From NCBI RefSeq assembly GCF_039973015.1, contig NZ_JBDWLT010000008.1, positions 620,001 to 684,000 on the forward strand: 64,000 bases of DNA, given 5' to 3'. The DNA comes from Parvibaculum sp039973015 (lineage in GTDB: Bacteria; Pseudomonadota; Alphaproteobacteria; Parvibaculales; Parvibaculaceae). A model generated the notes under the pieces. That model was given only the letters and a program-made list of their open reading frames with translations. It was not told where the DNA came from and did not search any database. Shown here piece by piece: positions 54,088-62,257 of the stretch (its first letter is position 1; every line of letters starts with the position of its first letter). The position numbers were made by a program, and so were the translations under genes.

Positions 54088-54806
54088 GAAAAGGCGAGCC
54101 AGAGCAACGGCAGGATGAGGGCGGTCACGATCCCGTTCAGGGCCATCGCAACGCCGGAGAACGTTCCCGAGACCTCATCTTCCTGAAAGGCGCGCGCTGT
54201 GCCTATGCCATGCGCGGCAACTCCCATCGCAAAGCCGCGCGCCCGCGCATCGCGAATACCGAAGGCGTTGAAGATCATCGCCCCGAAAACCGCGCCGATG
54301 ATGCCTGTGACGATAACGAAGGCAGCGGCGAGAGACGGATAGCCGCCGATTGCATCGGCGATGCCCATCGCGATGGGCGTCGTCACGGATTTCGGCGCGA
54401 GGGAGCGGATCGTCTCGACGCTCGCCCCCATCGCATCTCCGATCAGCACGGCCGAGAGAACCGCGACCGCCGACCCGACGACGAGCGAGACGGCCATCGG
54501 GACCAGGGCGGAGCGGACGCGCGAAAAATTGCGATAGAGCGGAACGGCAAGTCCGACTGTTGCCGGACCCAGCAGCCAGATGAGCGCCTGCCCGCCTTGC
54601 TGATAGTCGCCGACCCAGATATCTGCGCCCCAGAGAAGACCGATAATCGGGGCCGACGCGAGAAGTACGGGGTTTGCGAGCGGCGAGCCGTGAAGCGCCT
54701 GCTGGATACGCAGCGCAAAGTAATAGAAGAAAAGCGTGACAAGAATCCAGAAGCCCGCCTCCAGAACGCGGTCCCAATAGATGAGCTGGATGCCGATATC
54801 GCTCAT
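54084..54806 (-). CDS. lrgB: LrgB/CidB family membrane protein
   Basis: A 240-residue polytopic membrane protein with the LrgB signature: APIIGLLWGADIWVGDYQQGG, SLAPKSVTTPIAMGIADAIGG and GVAAHGIGTARAFQEDE (parts quoted). With LrgA it forms the holin/antiholin-like or pyruvate/glycolate transport system. The ATG overlaps the lrgA stop by 4 bases. It is the last gene of dcd-lrgA-lrgB. Confidence 0.93.
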   Translation of the reverse strand: MSDIGIQLIYWDRVLEAGFWILVTLFFYYFALRIQQALHGSPLANPVLLASAPIIGLLWGADIWVGDYQQGGQALIWLLGPATVGLAVPLYRNFSRVRSALVPMAVSLVVGSAVAVLSAVLIGDAMGASVETIRSLAPKSVTTPIAMGIADAIGGYPSLAAAFVIVTGIIGAVFGAMIFNAFGIRDARARGFAMGVAAHGIGTARAFQEDEVSGTFSGVAMALNGIVTALILPLLWLAFS

Positions 54807-55180
54807 GCGCCGCCGCCTTTTTCGCGCATGAGCCGGGACACGAATTGAAAAGCGAAACCCGCCGCGATCATTGCGAGAAACGTGCTCGCGAAAAGCGCCG
54901 CAACGATGGGCCAGAGGTCGCCGGCAAGGAGGGCCGCGTAGCCGATCACGCCGACACCCGCCGGAATGTAGAAGAAATTGAGATGAGCGAGCAGAAACTC
55001 CGCGGTCTCTTTCAATGGCGCCGGCACACGGCGCAGCGCCACAAGCCCGGCGAGCAGAATCAGGATGCCGACAACCGTTCCCGGTACGGGCAGCGACAGC
55101 CCCCACACGATCAGGCGGCCCGCGATGTCACAAGCGACGAGCAGGGCAAAGGCGAGAGCGAGGCGGAAGAAACTGCGCAT
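54803..55180 (-). CDS. lrgA: LrgA/CidA family membrane protein
   Basis: A 125-residue protein with four hydrophobic helices and the CidA/LrgA pattern: LSLPVPGTVVGILILLAGL, APLKETAEFLLAHLNFFYIPAGVGVIGY (parts), and a charged C-terminus (SRLMREKGGGA). It overlaps lrgB by 4 bases and starts 8 bases after dcd. The partner of LrgB. Confidence 0.92.
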   Translation of the reverse strand: MRSFFRLALAFALLVACDIAGRLIVWGLSLPVPGTVVGILILLAGLVALRRVPAPLKETAEFLLAHLNFFYIPAGVGVIGYAALLAGDLWPIVAALFASTFLAMIAAGFAFQFVSRLMREKGGGA

Positions 55181-55188
55181 TACGGCGC

Positions 55189-56346
55189 TCAGCTCGCCCG
55201 GAAGTGCTTCGAAAGCTTGAGGCCCTGGCGCTGATAATTCGATCCGAGGCCCGAGCCGTAGAGAACGGAAGGCCGGTCCGTCAGGCGCTCCAGCACGAAG
55301 CGGCCAATGATCTGGCCGTGCTCGATGATGAAAGGCACGTCATGCGAGCGCACTTCAAGGACAATACGGCTGCCCGCCCCGCCCGCCTCGCGCGCGCCGA
55401 AGCCCGGATCGAAGAAGCCGGCATAGTGGACGCGAAATTCACCAACGAGCGGATTGTAAGGCACCATCTCGCCCGCATGTGTCGCGGGAATGTGCAACGC
55501 CTCGGTGGAGGCAAGAATATAGAATTCATCCGGGTCCAGAATAAGTCCCTTCCCGGGGCGGACATGCACGGGATCCCAGAAGTCGCGCACGTCATAGGCA
55601 TCCACCTTGTCGATATCGACGACACCGGAATGGCGCTTTGCGCGGTAGCCGACAATTTCGTCTTCGGCTTCCGTTGCGAGATTGACGGTCAGCGCAATGC
55701 CGCCATCGATATCGGCCTCGCCATCGACGAGCTTCACCTCCTCGTGCAGGCGCTTCATTTCCGCATCGGTGCAGGTGTGCGTGCCACGACGGAACCTGAT
55801 CTGTGCGAGGCGCGATCCGGGCCTGACCAGAATGGGGAAAGTGCGCGGGCTGATCTCGAGATAGAGGTGGCCCTTGTAGCCGGCGGCCACTTGGTCGAAC
55901 TCGCTCGAAAAATCAGTGATGAGCCGCGTGAAGACATCCAGGCGTCCGGTCGAACTCTTCGGATTGGCGGAGGCGGAGGTCCGCTCCGACAATGCCAGCG
56001 CTTCAACGAGGGGCACGAGATAGACGCAGCCGGTTTCAAGCACCGCGCCTTCGGTGAGGTCGATCTTGTGGAGCATCAGCTCCTCGACACGCTCCATCAC
56101 GCCGCTTTCCGGGCCCGGCAGGAAGGAGGCGCGGAGGCGGTAGGCAGTCGCACCGAGCCGGAGATCGAGGCTTGCGGGCTGAATCTGGCCCGGGTCGATT
56201 TCGTGCCCTCCCCAGATCTCCTTCTCGCGGATCAGCGTCTGGATGCCGTGCGAGGGCAGAATCCCCGTCGTATGCAACTGGCCGGGGCCAACGCGCCGCG
56301 GCTCGTCATCGTGATGGGGGAAGAGATCGTCCGCCGCTTTTGTCAT
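55189..56346 (-). CDS. dcd: dCTP deaminase, double-length alphaproteobacterial form
   Basis: Deaminates dCTP to dUTP for dTMP synthesis. At 385 residues it is twice the size of classical Dcd (~190) and contains two dUTPase-like domains: the first with PASLDLRLGATAYRLRA and SSTGRLDVFTRLITDFSSEFDQ (partly quoted), the second with GFFDPGFGAREAGG and HGQIIGRFVLERL. This long form is usual in alphaproteobacteria. It heads an operon with lrgA and lrgB. It is divergent from metZ across a 268-bp region holding the SAM-II riboswitch. Confidence 0.92.
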   Translation of the reverse strand: MTKAADDLFPHHDDEPRRVGPGQLHTTGILPSHGIQTLIREKEIWGGHEIDPGQIQPASLDLRLGATAYRLRASFLPGPESGVMERVEELMLHKIDLTEGAVLETGCVYLVPLVEALALSERTSASANPKSSTGRLDVFTRLITDFSSEFDQVAAGYKGHLYLEISPRTFPILVRPGSRLAQIRFRRGTHTCTDAEMKRLHEEVKLVDGEADIDGGIALTVNLATEAEDEIVGYRAKRHSGVVDIDKVDAYDVRDFWDPVHVRPGKGLILDPDEFYILASTEALHIPATHAGEMVPYNPLVGEFRVHYAGFFDPGFGAREAGGAGSRIVLEVRSHDVPFIIEHGQIIGRFVLERLTDRPSVLYGSGLGSNYQRQGLKLSKHFRAS

Positions 56347-56502
56347 GGAATCCGGGGCCCTGGGAGCGGCGAGGCCTTGCCCGCCTTGTCTTTTTCAGCC
56401 TCGTTTATAGTTGGCGCGGCGTGGCGGGGAAAGGCCTGCAAGGTGTCAGAACGCGAATCGAGCCTTGACGGGGGCACCCCCTCCCCCTTAAATGCGCCCG
56501 AT

Positions 56503-56560
56503 CCCGTGGTGATTTGAGCCGACCGGCTTGCGGCCACGTTAAACAACTCGCTAAAAAGGT
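56503..56560 (+). promoter_or_regulatory. SAM-II riboswitch
   Basis: CGTGGTGATTTGAGCCG (from 56505), then CTTGCGGCCACGTTAAAC, then GCTAAAAAGG (56550-56559) reproduce the SAM-II pseudoknot aptamer. CGTGG pairs with CCACG, and the A-rich 3' strand forms the second pseudoknot stem. It lies just upstream of metZ, the classic alphaproteobacterial SAM-II target. SAM binding should lower metZ expression. Confidence 0.92.
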
Positions 56561-56571
56561 CGGGACGCGAG

Positions 56572-56600
56572 CCCCGATCCCACACGGTCGGGGTTTTTTT
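56572..56600 (+). terminator. Intrinsic terminator downstream of SAM-II, before metZ
   Basis: CCCCGA (56572-56577) pairs with TCGGGG (56588-56593), extended by CC/GG around a bulged T, and is followed by seven Ts (56594-56600). The same CCCGA can instead pair with TCGGG at 56560-56564, which abuts the aptamer 3' strand. This gives mutually exclusive antiterminator and terminator hairpins, indicating transcriptional attenuation of metZ. Confidence 0.75.
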
Positions 56601-56614
56601 ATGGGGTAGCCCAG

Positions 56615-57805
56615 ATGAGCAAGACGACACGAGACGGCCGAACGCTGCGGCCCCGGACAGAAGCCGTTCATGGCGGCACGAACCGCACAGCTTTCGGCGA
56701 AACAAGCGAGGCCCTGTTCCTCACCTCGGGCTATGTCTACGATTCGATGGAGGCCGCCGAACGACGCTTCAAGAACGAGGAGCCGGGTTTCGTCTACAGC
56801 CGCTTCTCCAATCCGACAGTGCGGGCCTTCGAGGAACGCATGGCCGCACTTGAAGGTGCAGAAGATGCCCGCGCGACAGCGACAGGCATGGCGGCGGTTA
56901 CCTCGGCCATGCTCTGCTATCTGAAGGCGGGCGACCATGTTCTTTCCTCGCGCGCCCTGTTCGGCTCCTGCCGCTACATCGTGGAAGACCTGTTGCCGCG
57001 CTTCGGGGTCACCTCGACGCTTGTCGACGGGCGCGACATCGACGCCTGGAAGAACGCCGTACAGCCAAACACCAAAATCCTCTTCCTTGAGACCCCATCC
57101 AACCCGACGCTTGAAATCATCGATATCAAGGCAGTTGCGGACATCGCCCATGCGGCGGGCGCCAAGCTCGTCATCGACAATGTCTTTGCCACGCCGACGC
57201 TGCAGCGGCCGATGGAACTGGGCGCGGATGTGGTCGTCTATTCGGCAACCAAGCACATAGACGGGCAAGGCCGTTGCCTCGGCGGCGTGGTTCTCGCCGA
57301 TCAGCAGTTCATTTCGGACTATCTTGCGAATTTCCTGCGCCAGACCGGACCGAGCCTCAGCCCGTTCAACGCCTGGGTGATGCTGAAGAGCCTCGAAACA
57401 CTCGACCTGCGTGTGCGCGAGCATGCGAGAAACGCAGAGGCCGTAGCCCGCTTCCTTGAAGGCCACAAGGGGATCGGGCGTGTCTTCTATCCGGGCCTGC
57501 CAAGCCATCCCCAGCACGATCTGGCCATGAGCCAGATGGAAGCGGGCGGCAATATCGTCGCCTTCGAGGTAAGGGGTGGCAAGGCTGGCGCCTTCCGCTT
57601 CTCCAATGCACTGCAGGTAGTGAAGATTTCGAACAATCTCGGCGACTCGAAAAGCCTCATTACACATCCCGCGACGACGACCCATCAAAGGCTTACCCCG
57701 GAAGTCCGCGAGGAGCTTGGCATCAGGGAAGGATTGTTGCGTCTTTCAGTGGGGCTGGAAGATTCCGCGGACCTCATCGAGGACATGGAACAGGCGCTCG
57801 CATAA
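56615..57805 (+). CDS. metZ: O-succinylhomoserine sulfhydrylase
   Basis: PLP-dependent enzyme making homocysteine from O-succinylhomoserine and sulfide in methionine synthesis. It has 396 residues. TEAVHGGTNRTAFGETSEAL and YSRFSNPTVRAFEERMAALEG are Cys/Met-metabolism family marks. The PLP lysine is Lys213 in SATKHIDGQGR, and THPATTTHQRL lies near the C-terminus. Identification as MetZ rather than MetB/MetC rests on the overall pattern and on the SAM-II riboswitch in front of it. Confidence 0.95.
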   Translation: MSKTTRDGRTLRPRTEAVHGGTNRTAFGETSEALFLTSGYVYDSMEAAERRFKNEEPGFVYSRFSNPTVRAFEERMAALEGAEDARATATGMAAVTSAMLCYLKAGDHVLSSRALFGSCRYIVEDLLPRFGVTSTLVDGRDIDAWKNAVQPNTKILFLETPSNPTLEIIDIKAVADIAHAAGAKLVIDNVFATPTLQRPMELGADVVVYSATKHIDGQGRCLGGVVLADQQFISDYLANFLRQTGPSLSPFNAWVMLKSLETLDLRVREHARNAEAVARFLEGHKGIGRVFYPGLPSHPQHDLAMSQMEAGGNIVAFEVRGGKAGAFRFSNALQVVKISNNLGDSKSLITHPATTTHQRLTPEVREELGIREGLLRLSVGLEDSADLIEDMEQALA

Positions 57806-57994
57806 AGCGTTAACCCTGTGCCCTGAAAACGCCGCTATTAACAGGAAGTTAGAGGGTGTCCGCTAGTGTCGGCATTCTGCGGGGGACGGGCTTTGCGGCG
57901 CTTGCCGGAAGGTCCATGCGGCACGTAACCCTGCAGGGCCTGGCCAGGAAGGCCTTGTCCCGCACCACCGACGCTCTCGCGCAAGGATCGCCCG

Positions 57995-58387
57995 ATGTAC
58001 AGCGCCATAACACGGTCCATCAATATTCTGGTCGAGCCGACCTATCTTGAGGACCAATCCGAGCCCGAGCAGGATTATTACGTCTGGGCATATCACGTCA
58101 CGATTGAAAATCGTGGCCGTGAGACGGTGAAGTTGCGCGCGCGGTACTGGAAAATCACCGATGCCAGCGGCTATGTGCACGAGGTGCGCGGGCCCGGCGT
58201 GGTGGGCGAGCAGCCGGTGCTCAAGCCCGGCGAGAGGTATGAATATACGAGCGGCACACCGCTCGGCGAGCCCTCCGGCATCATGTTCGGGAATTACGAG
58301 ATGGAAACGGACGAGGGCGAGACTTTCGAGGTCGATATCCCCGCCTTCTCGCTCGACAGCCCGCATGCCCTGCGAATGCTGCACTAG
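57995..58387 (+). CDS. apaG: ApaG protein
   Basis: A 130-residue fibronectin-III-like protein. VEPTYLEDQSEPEQDYYVWAYHVTIEN (partly quoted) and the GxGVVGEQPVLKPGE and YEYTSGTPLGEPSG blocks are diagnostic of ApaG, linked to Co2+/Mg2+ homeostasis. Length is standard. It lies between metZ (189-bp gap) and argE (92-bp gap) on the same strand. A CtrA-like TTAA-N7-TTAG at 57838-57852 is weak. Confidence 0.95.
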   Translation: MYSAITRSINILVEPTYLEDQSEPEQDYYVWAYHVTIENRGRETVKLRARYWKITDASGYVHEVRGPGVVGEQPVLKPGERYEYTSGTPLGEPSGIMFGNYEMETDEGETFEVDIPAFSLDSPHALRMLH

Positions 58388-58479
58388 GATATTTCACACG
58401 CCTCGCATCCCGGCCTGCTCCGGTTTAGGATGATGTACGCTTTCAAAGCGTCCCCTCTTCCTGCCGGAACACAGATCTC

Positions 58480-59658
58480 ATGGCCAAGCCGCAAATCTTC
58501 TCACCCAGAGAGATGATCGAAAAGCTCATCTCGTTCGACACGACGAGCCACCTCTCCAATCTCGAACTGATCGAATTCGTGGAGACCTACCTTGCGAGCC
58601 ACGGCGTCTCATCCCGGCGCGTGATGAACGAGGAGGGGACCAAAGCCAATCTGTTCGCTACGCTTGGCGACGACACCCAGGCAGGCGGGATCGTCCTTTC
58701 GGGCCACACGGATGTCGTACCGGTGGAGGGGCAGGACTGGTCGAGCGATCCCTTCGGCGTTGTCGAGCGCGACGGCAAACTTTTCGGACGCGGCACCAGT
58801 GACATGAAGAGCTTCATCGCTCTCGCGCTTGCCTATGTTCCCGAATTCCTGAAGGACGGACCAAAGGTGCCGGTCCATCTTGCGCTTTCCTATGACGAGG
58901 AAGTGGGCTGCCTCGGCGTCCGCCCCATGATCGAAAGCATTGTGCGCAGCCTGCCGCGCCCTCAGGTCGTGATTGTCGGCGAGCCCTCCTCGATGAAGGT
59001 CGTCAACGCGCATAAAGGCATTCAGTCCTACAGCACGACCGTTACCGGTCTCGAATTCCATTCGAGCCAGACGCATCTCGGCGTCAGTGCCATCCAGTAT
59101 GCCGTTGAACTGATCTCTTTCCTGATGAGGCTTGCGGAGGAAATGCGCGAGAACGGCGATCCCTCCAGCCGGTTCAGCCCGCCCTATACGACGATCAATA
59201 TCGGCACCATCAAGGGCGGTACGGCCCTCAACATCATTCCGAAGAGCTGTTCCTTCGTCTGGGAGTATCGCCCCCTGCCCGACGCGTCCCCCTCGGAGAT
59301 CATCGACCGTTTCAACGCCTTCGCGGAAGAGGATGTGCTGCCGCGCATGCGCAAGGTCTTTGCCGGCGCAAAAATCGAAACGATCACGCGCGCGCAATCG
59401 CCGGGACTGGCGGCACTTGACGGCGATCCGGGCGAGACGCTCGTCATGAAGCTCGCGCAGTGCAATTCGGCCGAAGCGGTCTCCTACAATACGGAAGCCG
59501 GGCTTTTTCAGCTTGCGGATATTCCGACCGTCATCTGCGGGCCGGGCGACATCGCACAGGCGCACAAGCCCGACGAGTTTGTCGAGCTCTCGCAGCTTGC
59601 GGAATGCGAAAAATTCATGAAGCGGCTCGTTGACCACGTCTCCGGGCGATCGATCTAA
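58480..59658 (+). CDS. argE: Acetylornithine deacetylase
   Basis: A 392-residue M20-family zinc hydrolase that releases ornithine from N-acetylornithine. Metal ligands are seen in LSGHTDVVPVEGQDW, GRGTSDMKSFIA (Asp) and SYDEEVGCLGVRPM (catalytic/ligand Glu pair). GEPSSMKVVNAHKG is typical of the ArgE branch. The C-terminal His lies in CGPGDIAQAHKPDE. Arginine genes argF and argD lie 2-4 kb downstream on the other strand, so the pathway is clustered though not in one operon. Confidence 0.93.
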   Translation: MAKPQIFSPREMIEKLISFDTTSHLSNLELIEFVETYLASHGVSSRRVMNEEGTKANLFATLGDDTQAGGIVLSGHTDVVPVEGQDWSSDPFGVVERDGKLFGRGTSDMKSFIALALAYVPEFLKDGPKVPVHLALSYDEEVGCLGVRPMIESIVRSLPRPQVVIVGEPSSMKVVNAHKGIQSYSTTVTGLEFHSSQTHLGVSAIQYAVELISFLMRLAEEMRENGDPSSRFSPPYTTINIGTIKGGTALNIIPKSCSFVWEYRPLPDASPSEIIDRFNAFAEEDVLPRMRKVFAGAKIETITRAQSPGLAALDGDPGETLVMKLAQCNSAEAVSYNTEAGLFQLADIPTVICGPGDIAQAHKPDEFVELSQLAECEKFMKRLVDHVSGRSI

Positions 59659-59703
59659 GCGCGGGATGAAGGCCCTGCGTTTTCCTTTTTTTTGCGCAGA
59701 GGG

Positions 59704-60324
59704 CTAGCGCAGTACCGGGCCCATGCTGCGTTCGACTTCGGCGGTAAGCGCGGCGTCGAATTGCCGGGCAAGGCTCTGCATCAAAGCCGCATAGGCCTCA
59801 TCGCGCTCATTGAGGCTCGCGCTTTCCAGAATGGTGCGTTCCGCGGTGGCGTCTACATTGGCGGTCCATGATGCGGGGTTTCCTTCGGCGTCGGGCTTCT
59901 CGATGGTCAAGCGTGCCTTGAGGCGCGCCTTCAGCCGCGTGTCGAGCTGATCGCCGAAGACGCCGGTGAGACCGCCCTTCTTGTCGAGCTGCTCGGAGAT
60001 CACTGTCCCATCCAGAATGGCGAGCGACGCCGTGCCCGAACCGCCCGTGGCGACGAGGCGCGCCTGCGCCCATGAGCGCGCAATCGTCTCGGGCGAGACA
60101 TTGTGCAGATGCTCGACATAAGGAGCGCGCCCGGAAGAGGTGAAATGGCTGTCGACGGCGACAAAGGCAACCGGAATGCGGAAGGCAGGCCGTGCCTCGA
60201 AAGAAACGGATTGCGGCACATTTGCAGCGGGCGGATCGCCCGCACATGCCGCGAGCAGCGGCAGAAGAAACACGACTGAAAAGATGCGCAGGAAAAAAGA
60301 GTGCCGGCTTTCGGTACGAGTCAA
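59704..60324 (-). CDS. Conserved lipoprotein of unknown function
   Basis: A 206-residue protein with a lipoprotein signal ending LLAAC (Cys27). The mature region has AFVAVDSHFTSSGRAPYVEHLHN and a C-terminal helix AYAALMQSLARQFDAALTAEVERSM (partly quoted). No domain with known activity is recognised. It follows hslO by 13 bases and is the last gene of the argD-argF-hslO run. Lipoproteins of this type are found at this position in related alphaproteobacteria, from memory and not verified. Confidence 0.75.
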   Translation of the reverse strand: MTRTESRHSFFLRIFSVVFLLPLLAACAGDPPAANVPQSVSFEARPAFRIPVAFVAVDSHFTSSGRAPYVEHLHNVSPETIARSWAQARLVATGGSGTASLAILDGTVISEQLDKKGGLTGVFGDQLDTRLKARLKARLTIEKPDAEGNPASWTANVDATAERTILESASLNERDEAYAALMQSLARQFDAALTAEVERSMGPVLR

Positions 60325-60337
60325 TTTCGTGCCTCTT

Positions 60338-61300
60338 TCAATTCAGCCCTTCCTTCAACTCGGCGGGCTCGAAAATGTAGACCTCGCTGCAGAATTCGCA
60401 GGTCACGGTAATGATACCTTCTTGCGCCATTTCGTCGATTTCATGACCGCCGAAAGAGCGTAGAACGGAACTCATGCGATCACGCGAGCAATGACAGGAA
60501 AACTCGACAGGAGAGGGGTCATAGGCACGTACACCATCCTCGTGGAACAAGCGGAAAAGAAGCCGGGTGGGCTCGATCTCGGGATCGAGCAATTCGTGAT
60601 CTTCCACCGTGGCGAGCAGGATCGAGGCGCGGTTCCATGCCTCCTCCTCATCCGTATAGGGACGCTCGTCATCATCGCCCTCGCGGTAGCCGGTCAGGCC
60701 ACCATCCCGCGCTATGTGCTGGATCATGATGGCGCCCGCGCGCCAGTTCTTTTCCGGCCCCGTTTCTTCGCGATGATAGAAAGGACCGGCAGCAAGGCGG
60801 ATGCGGGTCGCCACCTGCTCCGAATTCGCAAAATATTCATGTGCGCTATGGCTGAGACCGTCTGGATGGAGCGCGACGATCCCCTGGTACGGCGCCATGT
60901 CCGGACCCTGATCGATCGTAAGCGCGAGATGTCCGCTCCCCATCAGATCGGCCGGCTCGGTGCGGCCCGCCTCGATTGCCTCGGCGACCCGCTCGGCGTT
61001 CATCATCGCATAACCGCGAATTTTCCCTGGCGCTTCATAGTCCGCGACAAGCATGCTGACCGGACCATCGCCCTGCGTCTGCAAGATGAAACGGCCGTCG
61101 AACTTCAGCGCGGAGCCGATCATGGCCGTCAACGCCAGCGCCTCACCGAGAAGCCGCGATACGGGTTCGGGATAGGCATGCGAAGTCAGCACACGGTCGA
61201 CCAGCGGTCCGAGGCGGACGACCCGCCCGCGAATGCCCAGACCCTCGATCTGGAACGGCTGGACGAGATCGTCAATAGCGACACCGATTGAACTGCTCAC
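60338..61300 (-). CDS. hslO: Hsp33 redox-regulated chaperone
   Basis: A 320-residue chaperone activated by oxidative unfolding. The C-terminal zinc site is SCHCSRDR followed 29 residues later by TCEFCSE, the CxC-X29-CxxC pattern of Hsp33. The N-terminal domain has LGEALALTAMIGSALKFDGRF and GHLALTIDQGPD. It lies directly downstream of argF (27-bp gap), a conserved alphaproteobacterial arrangement. Confidence 0.95.
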   Translation of the reverse strand: MSSSIGVAIDDLVQPFQIEGLGIRGRVVRLGPLVDRVLTSHAYPEPVSRLLGEALALTAMIGSALKFDGRFILQTQGDGPVSMLVADYEAPGKIRGYAMMNAERVAEAIEAGRTEPADLMGSGHLALTIDQGPDMAPYQGIVALHPDGLSHSAHEYFANSEQVATRIRLAAGPFYHREETGPEKNWRAGAIMIQHIARDGGLTGYREGDDDERPYTDEEEAWNRASILLATVEDHELLDPEIEPTRLLFRLFHEDGVRAYDPSPVEFSCHCSRDRMSSVLRSFGGHEIDEMAQEGIITVTCEFCSEVYIFEPAELKEGLN

Positions 61301-61327
61301 GAAGACTCCCGGTTCTGCCCGCCAATA

Positions 61328-62257
61328 TTACTGAAAGCACCAGGCGAGGACGCCCTTTTGCGCGTGCAGCCTGTTTTCCGCCTCGTCGAAGACCACGGAA
61401 GACGGACCATCGATCACATCCGCCGTCACCTCCTCGCCGCGATGCGCAGGCAGGCAGTGCATGAAGATCGCTTCCTTGCCCGCCGCCGTCATCAGACGCT
61501 CGTTCACCTGATAGGGTGCAAGAAGATTATGGCGGCGAGCGGCCGTCTCTTCACTGTCACCCATGGAGACCCAGGTATCCGCGTTGACGCAGTCCACATC
61601 CTTGACCGCTTCATACGGGTCGGTCGTCAGCACGACATTCGCCTTTCGGCTTTTTGCCCATGCAAGCGCTTCGGCACTCGGCGCCAGTTCCGGGGGGCAT
61701 GCGAGCCGCAACTCGAAATCGAGCTGCGTCGCGGCATGAATCCAGGACGTTACCATGTTGTTGCCGTCGCCAACCCAGGCGATACGGCGCCCTGCAACCG
61801 GCCCCTTATGTTCCTCAAAGGTCATGACATCCGCCATCAATTGGCACGGATGGGAGCGATCTGTCAGGCCGTTGATAACCGGCACACTCGCGTATTCCGC
61901 AAGCTCCAGCAGATGCTTGTGGTCTGTCGTGCGGATCATGATCGCGTCGACATAGCGCGAGAGTACGCGTGCCGTGTCGGCGATGGTCTCGCCGCGCCCG
62001 AGCTGCGTATCGTTGCCATTCAACAGCAGCGTCTCGCCGCCAAGCTGGCGCATGGCGACATCGAAGGAAACGCGTGTGCGCGTCGAGGGCTTTTCGAAGA
62101 TCATTGCGAGAAGCTTGCCCTTGAGCGGCTTGTCCGCGTCGGGCTCTGCATGCCCCAGACCGATGCGCGCGGATTTGCGCTGCCTGGAGCTTTCAAGAAT
62201 CGTCCGAATATCCGCCGGCGAGACCTCATCGAGATCGAGAAAATGCCGAGTGCTCAT
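61328..62257 (-). CDS. argF: Ornithine carbamoyltransferase
   Basis: A 309-residue enzyme of arginine synthesis, joining carbamoyl phosphate and ornithine to citrulline. The carbamoyl-phosphate loop is EKPSTRTRVSFD, with HPCQLMAD in the middle and FMHCLPAHRGEEV (HCLP) near the C-terminus. VSMGDSEE belongs to the ornithine loop. Its start overlaps the argD stop by 4 bases. Confidence 0.97.
   Translation of the reverse strand: MSTRHFLDLDEVSPADIRTILESSRQRKSARIGLGHAEPDADKPLKGKLLAMIFEKPSTRTRVSFDVAMRQLGGETLLLNGNDTQLGRGETIADTARVLSRYVDAIMIRTTDHKHLLELAEYASVPVINGLTDRSHPCQLMADVMTFEEHKGPVAGRRIAWVGDGNNMVTSWIHAATQLDFELRLACPPELAPSAEALAWAKSRKANVVLTTDPYEAVKDVDCVNADTWVSMGDSEETAARRHNLLAPYQVNERLMTAAGKEAIFMHCLPAHRGEEVTADVIDGPSSVVFDEAENRLHAQKGVLAWCFQ

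Noticed and set aside
59668..59706. Hairpin with a T-rich loop between argE and the lipoprotein gene
   Set aside because: The T-run lies in the loop and not after the stem, so it does not look like a normal intrinsic terminator.
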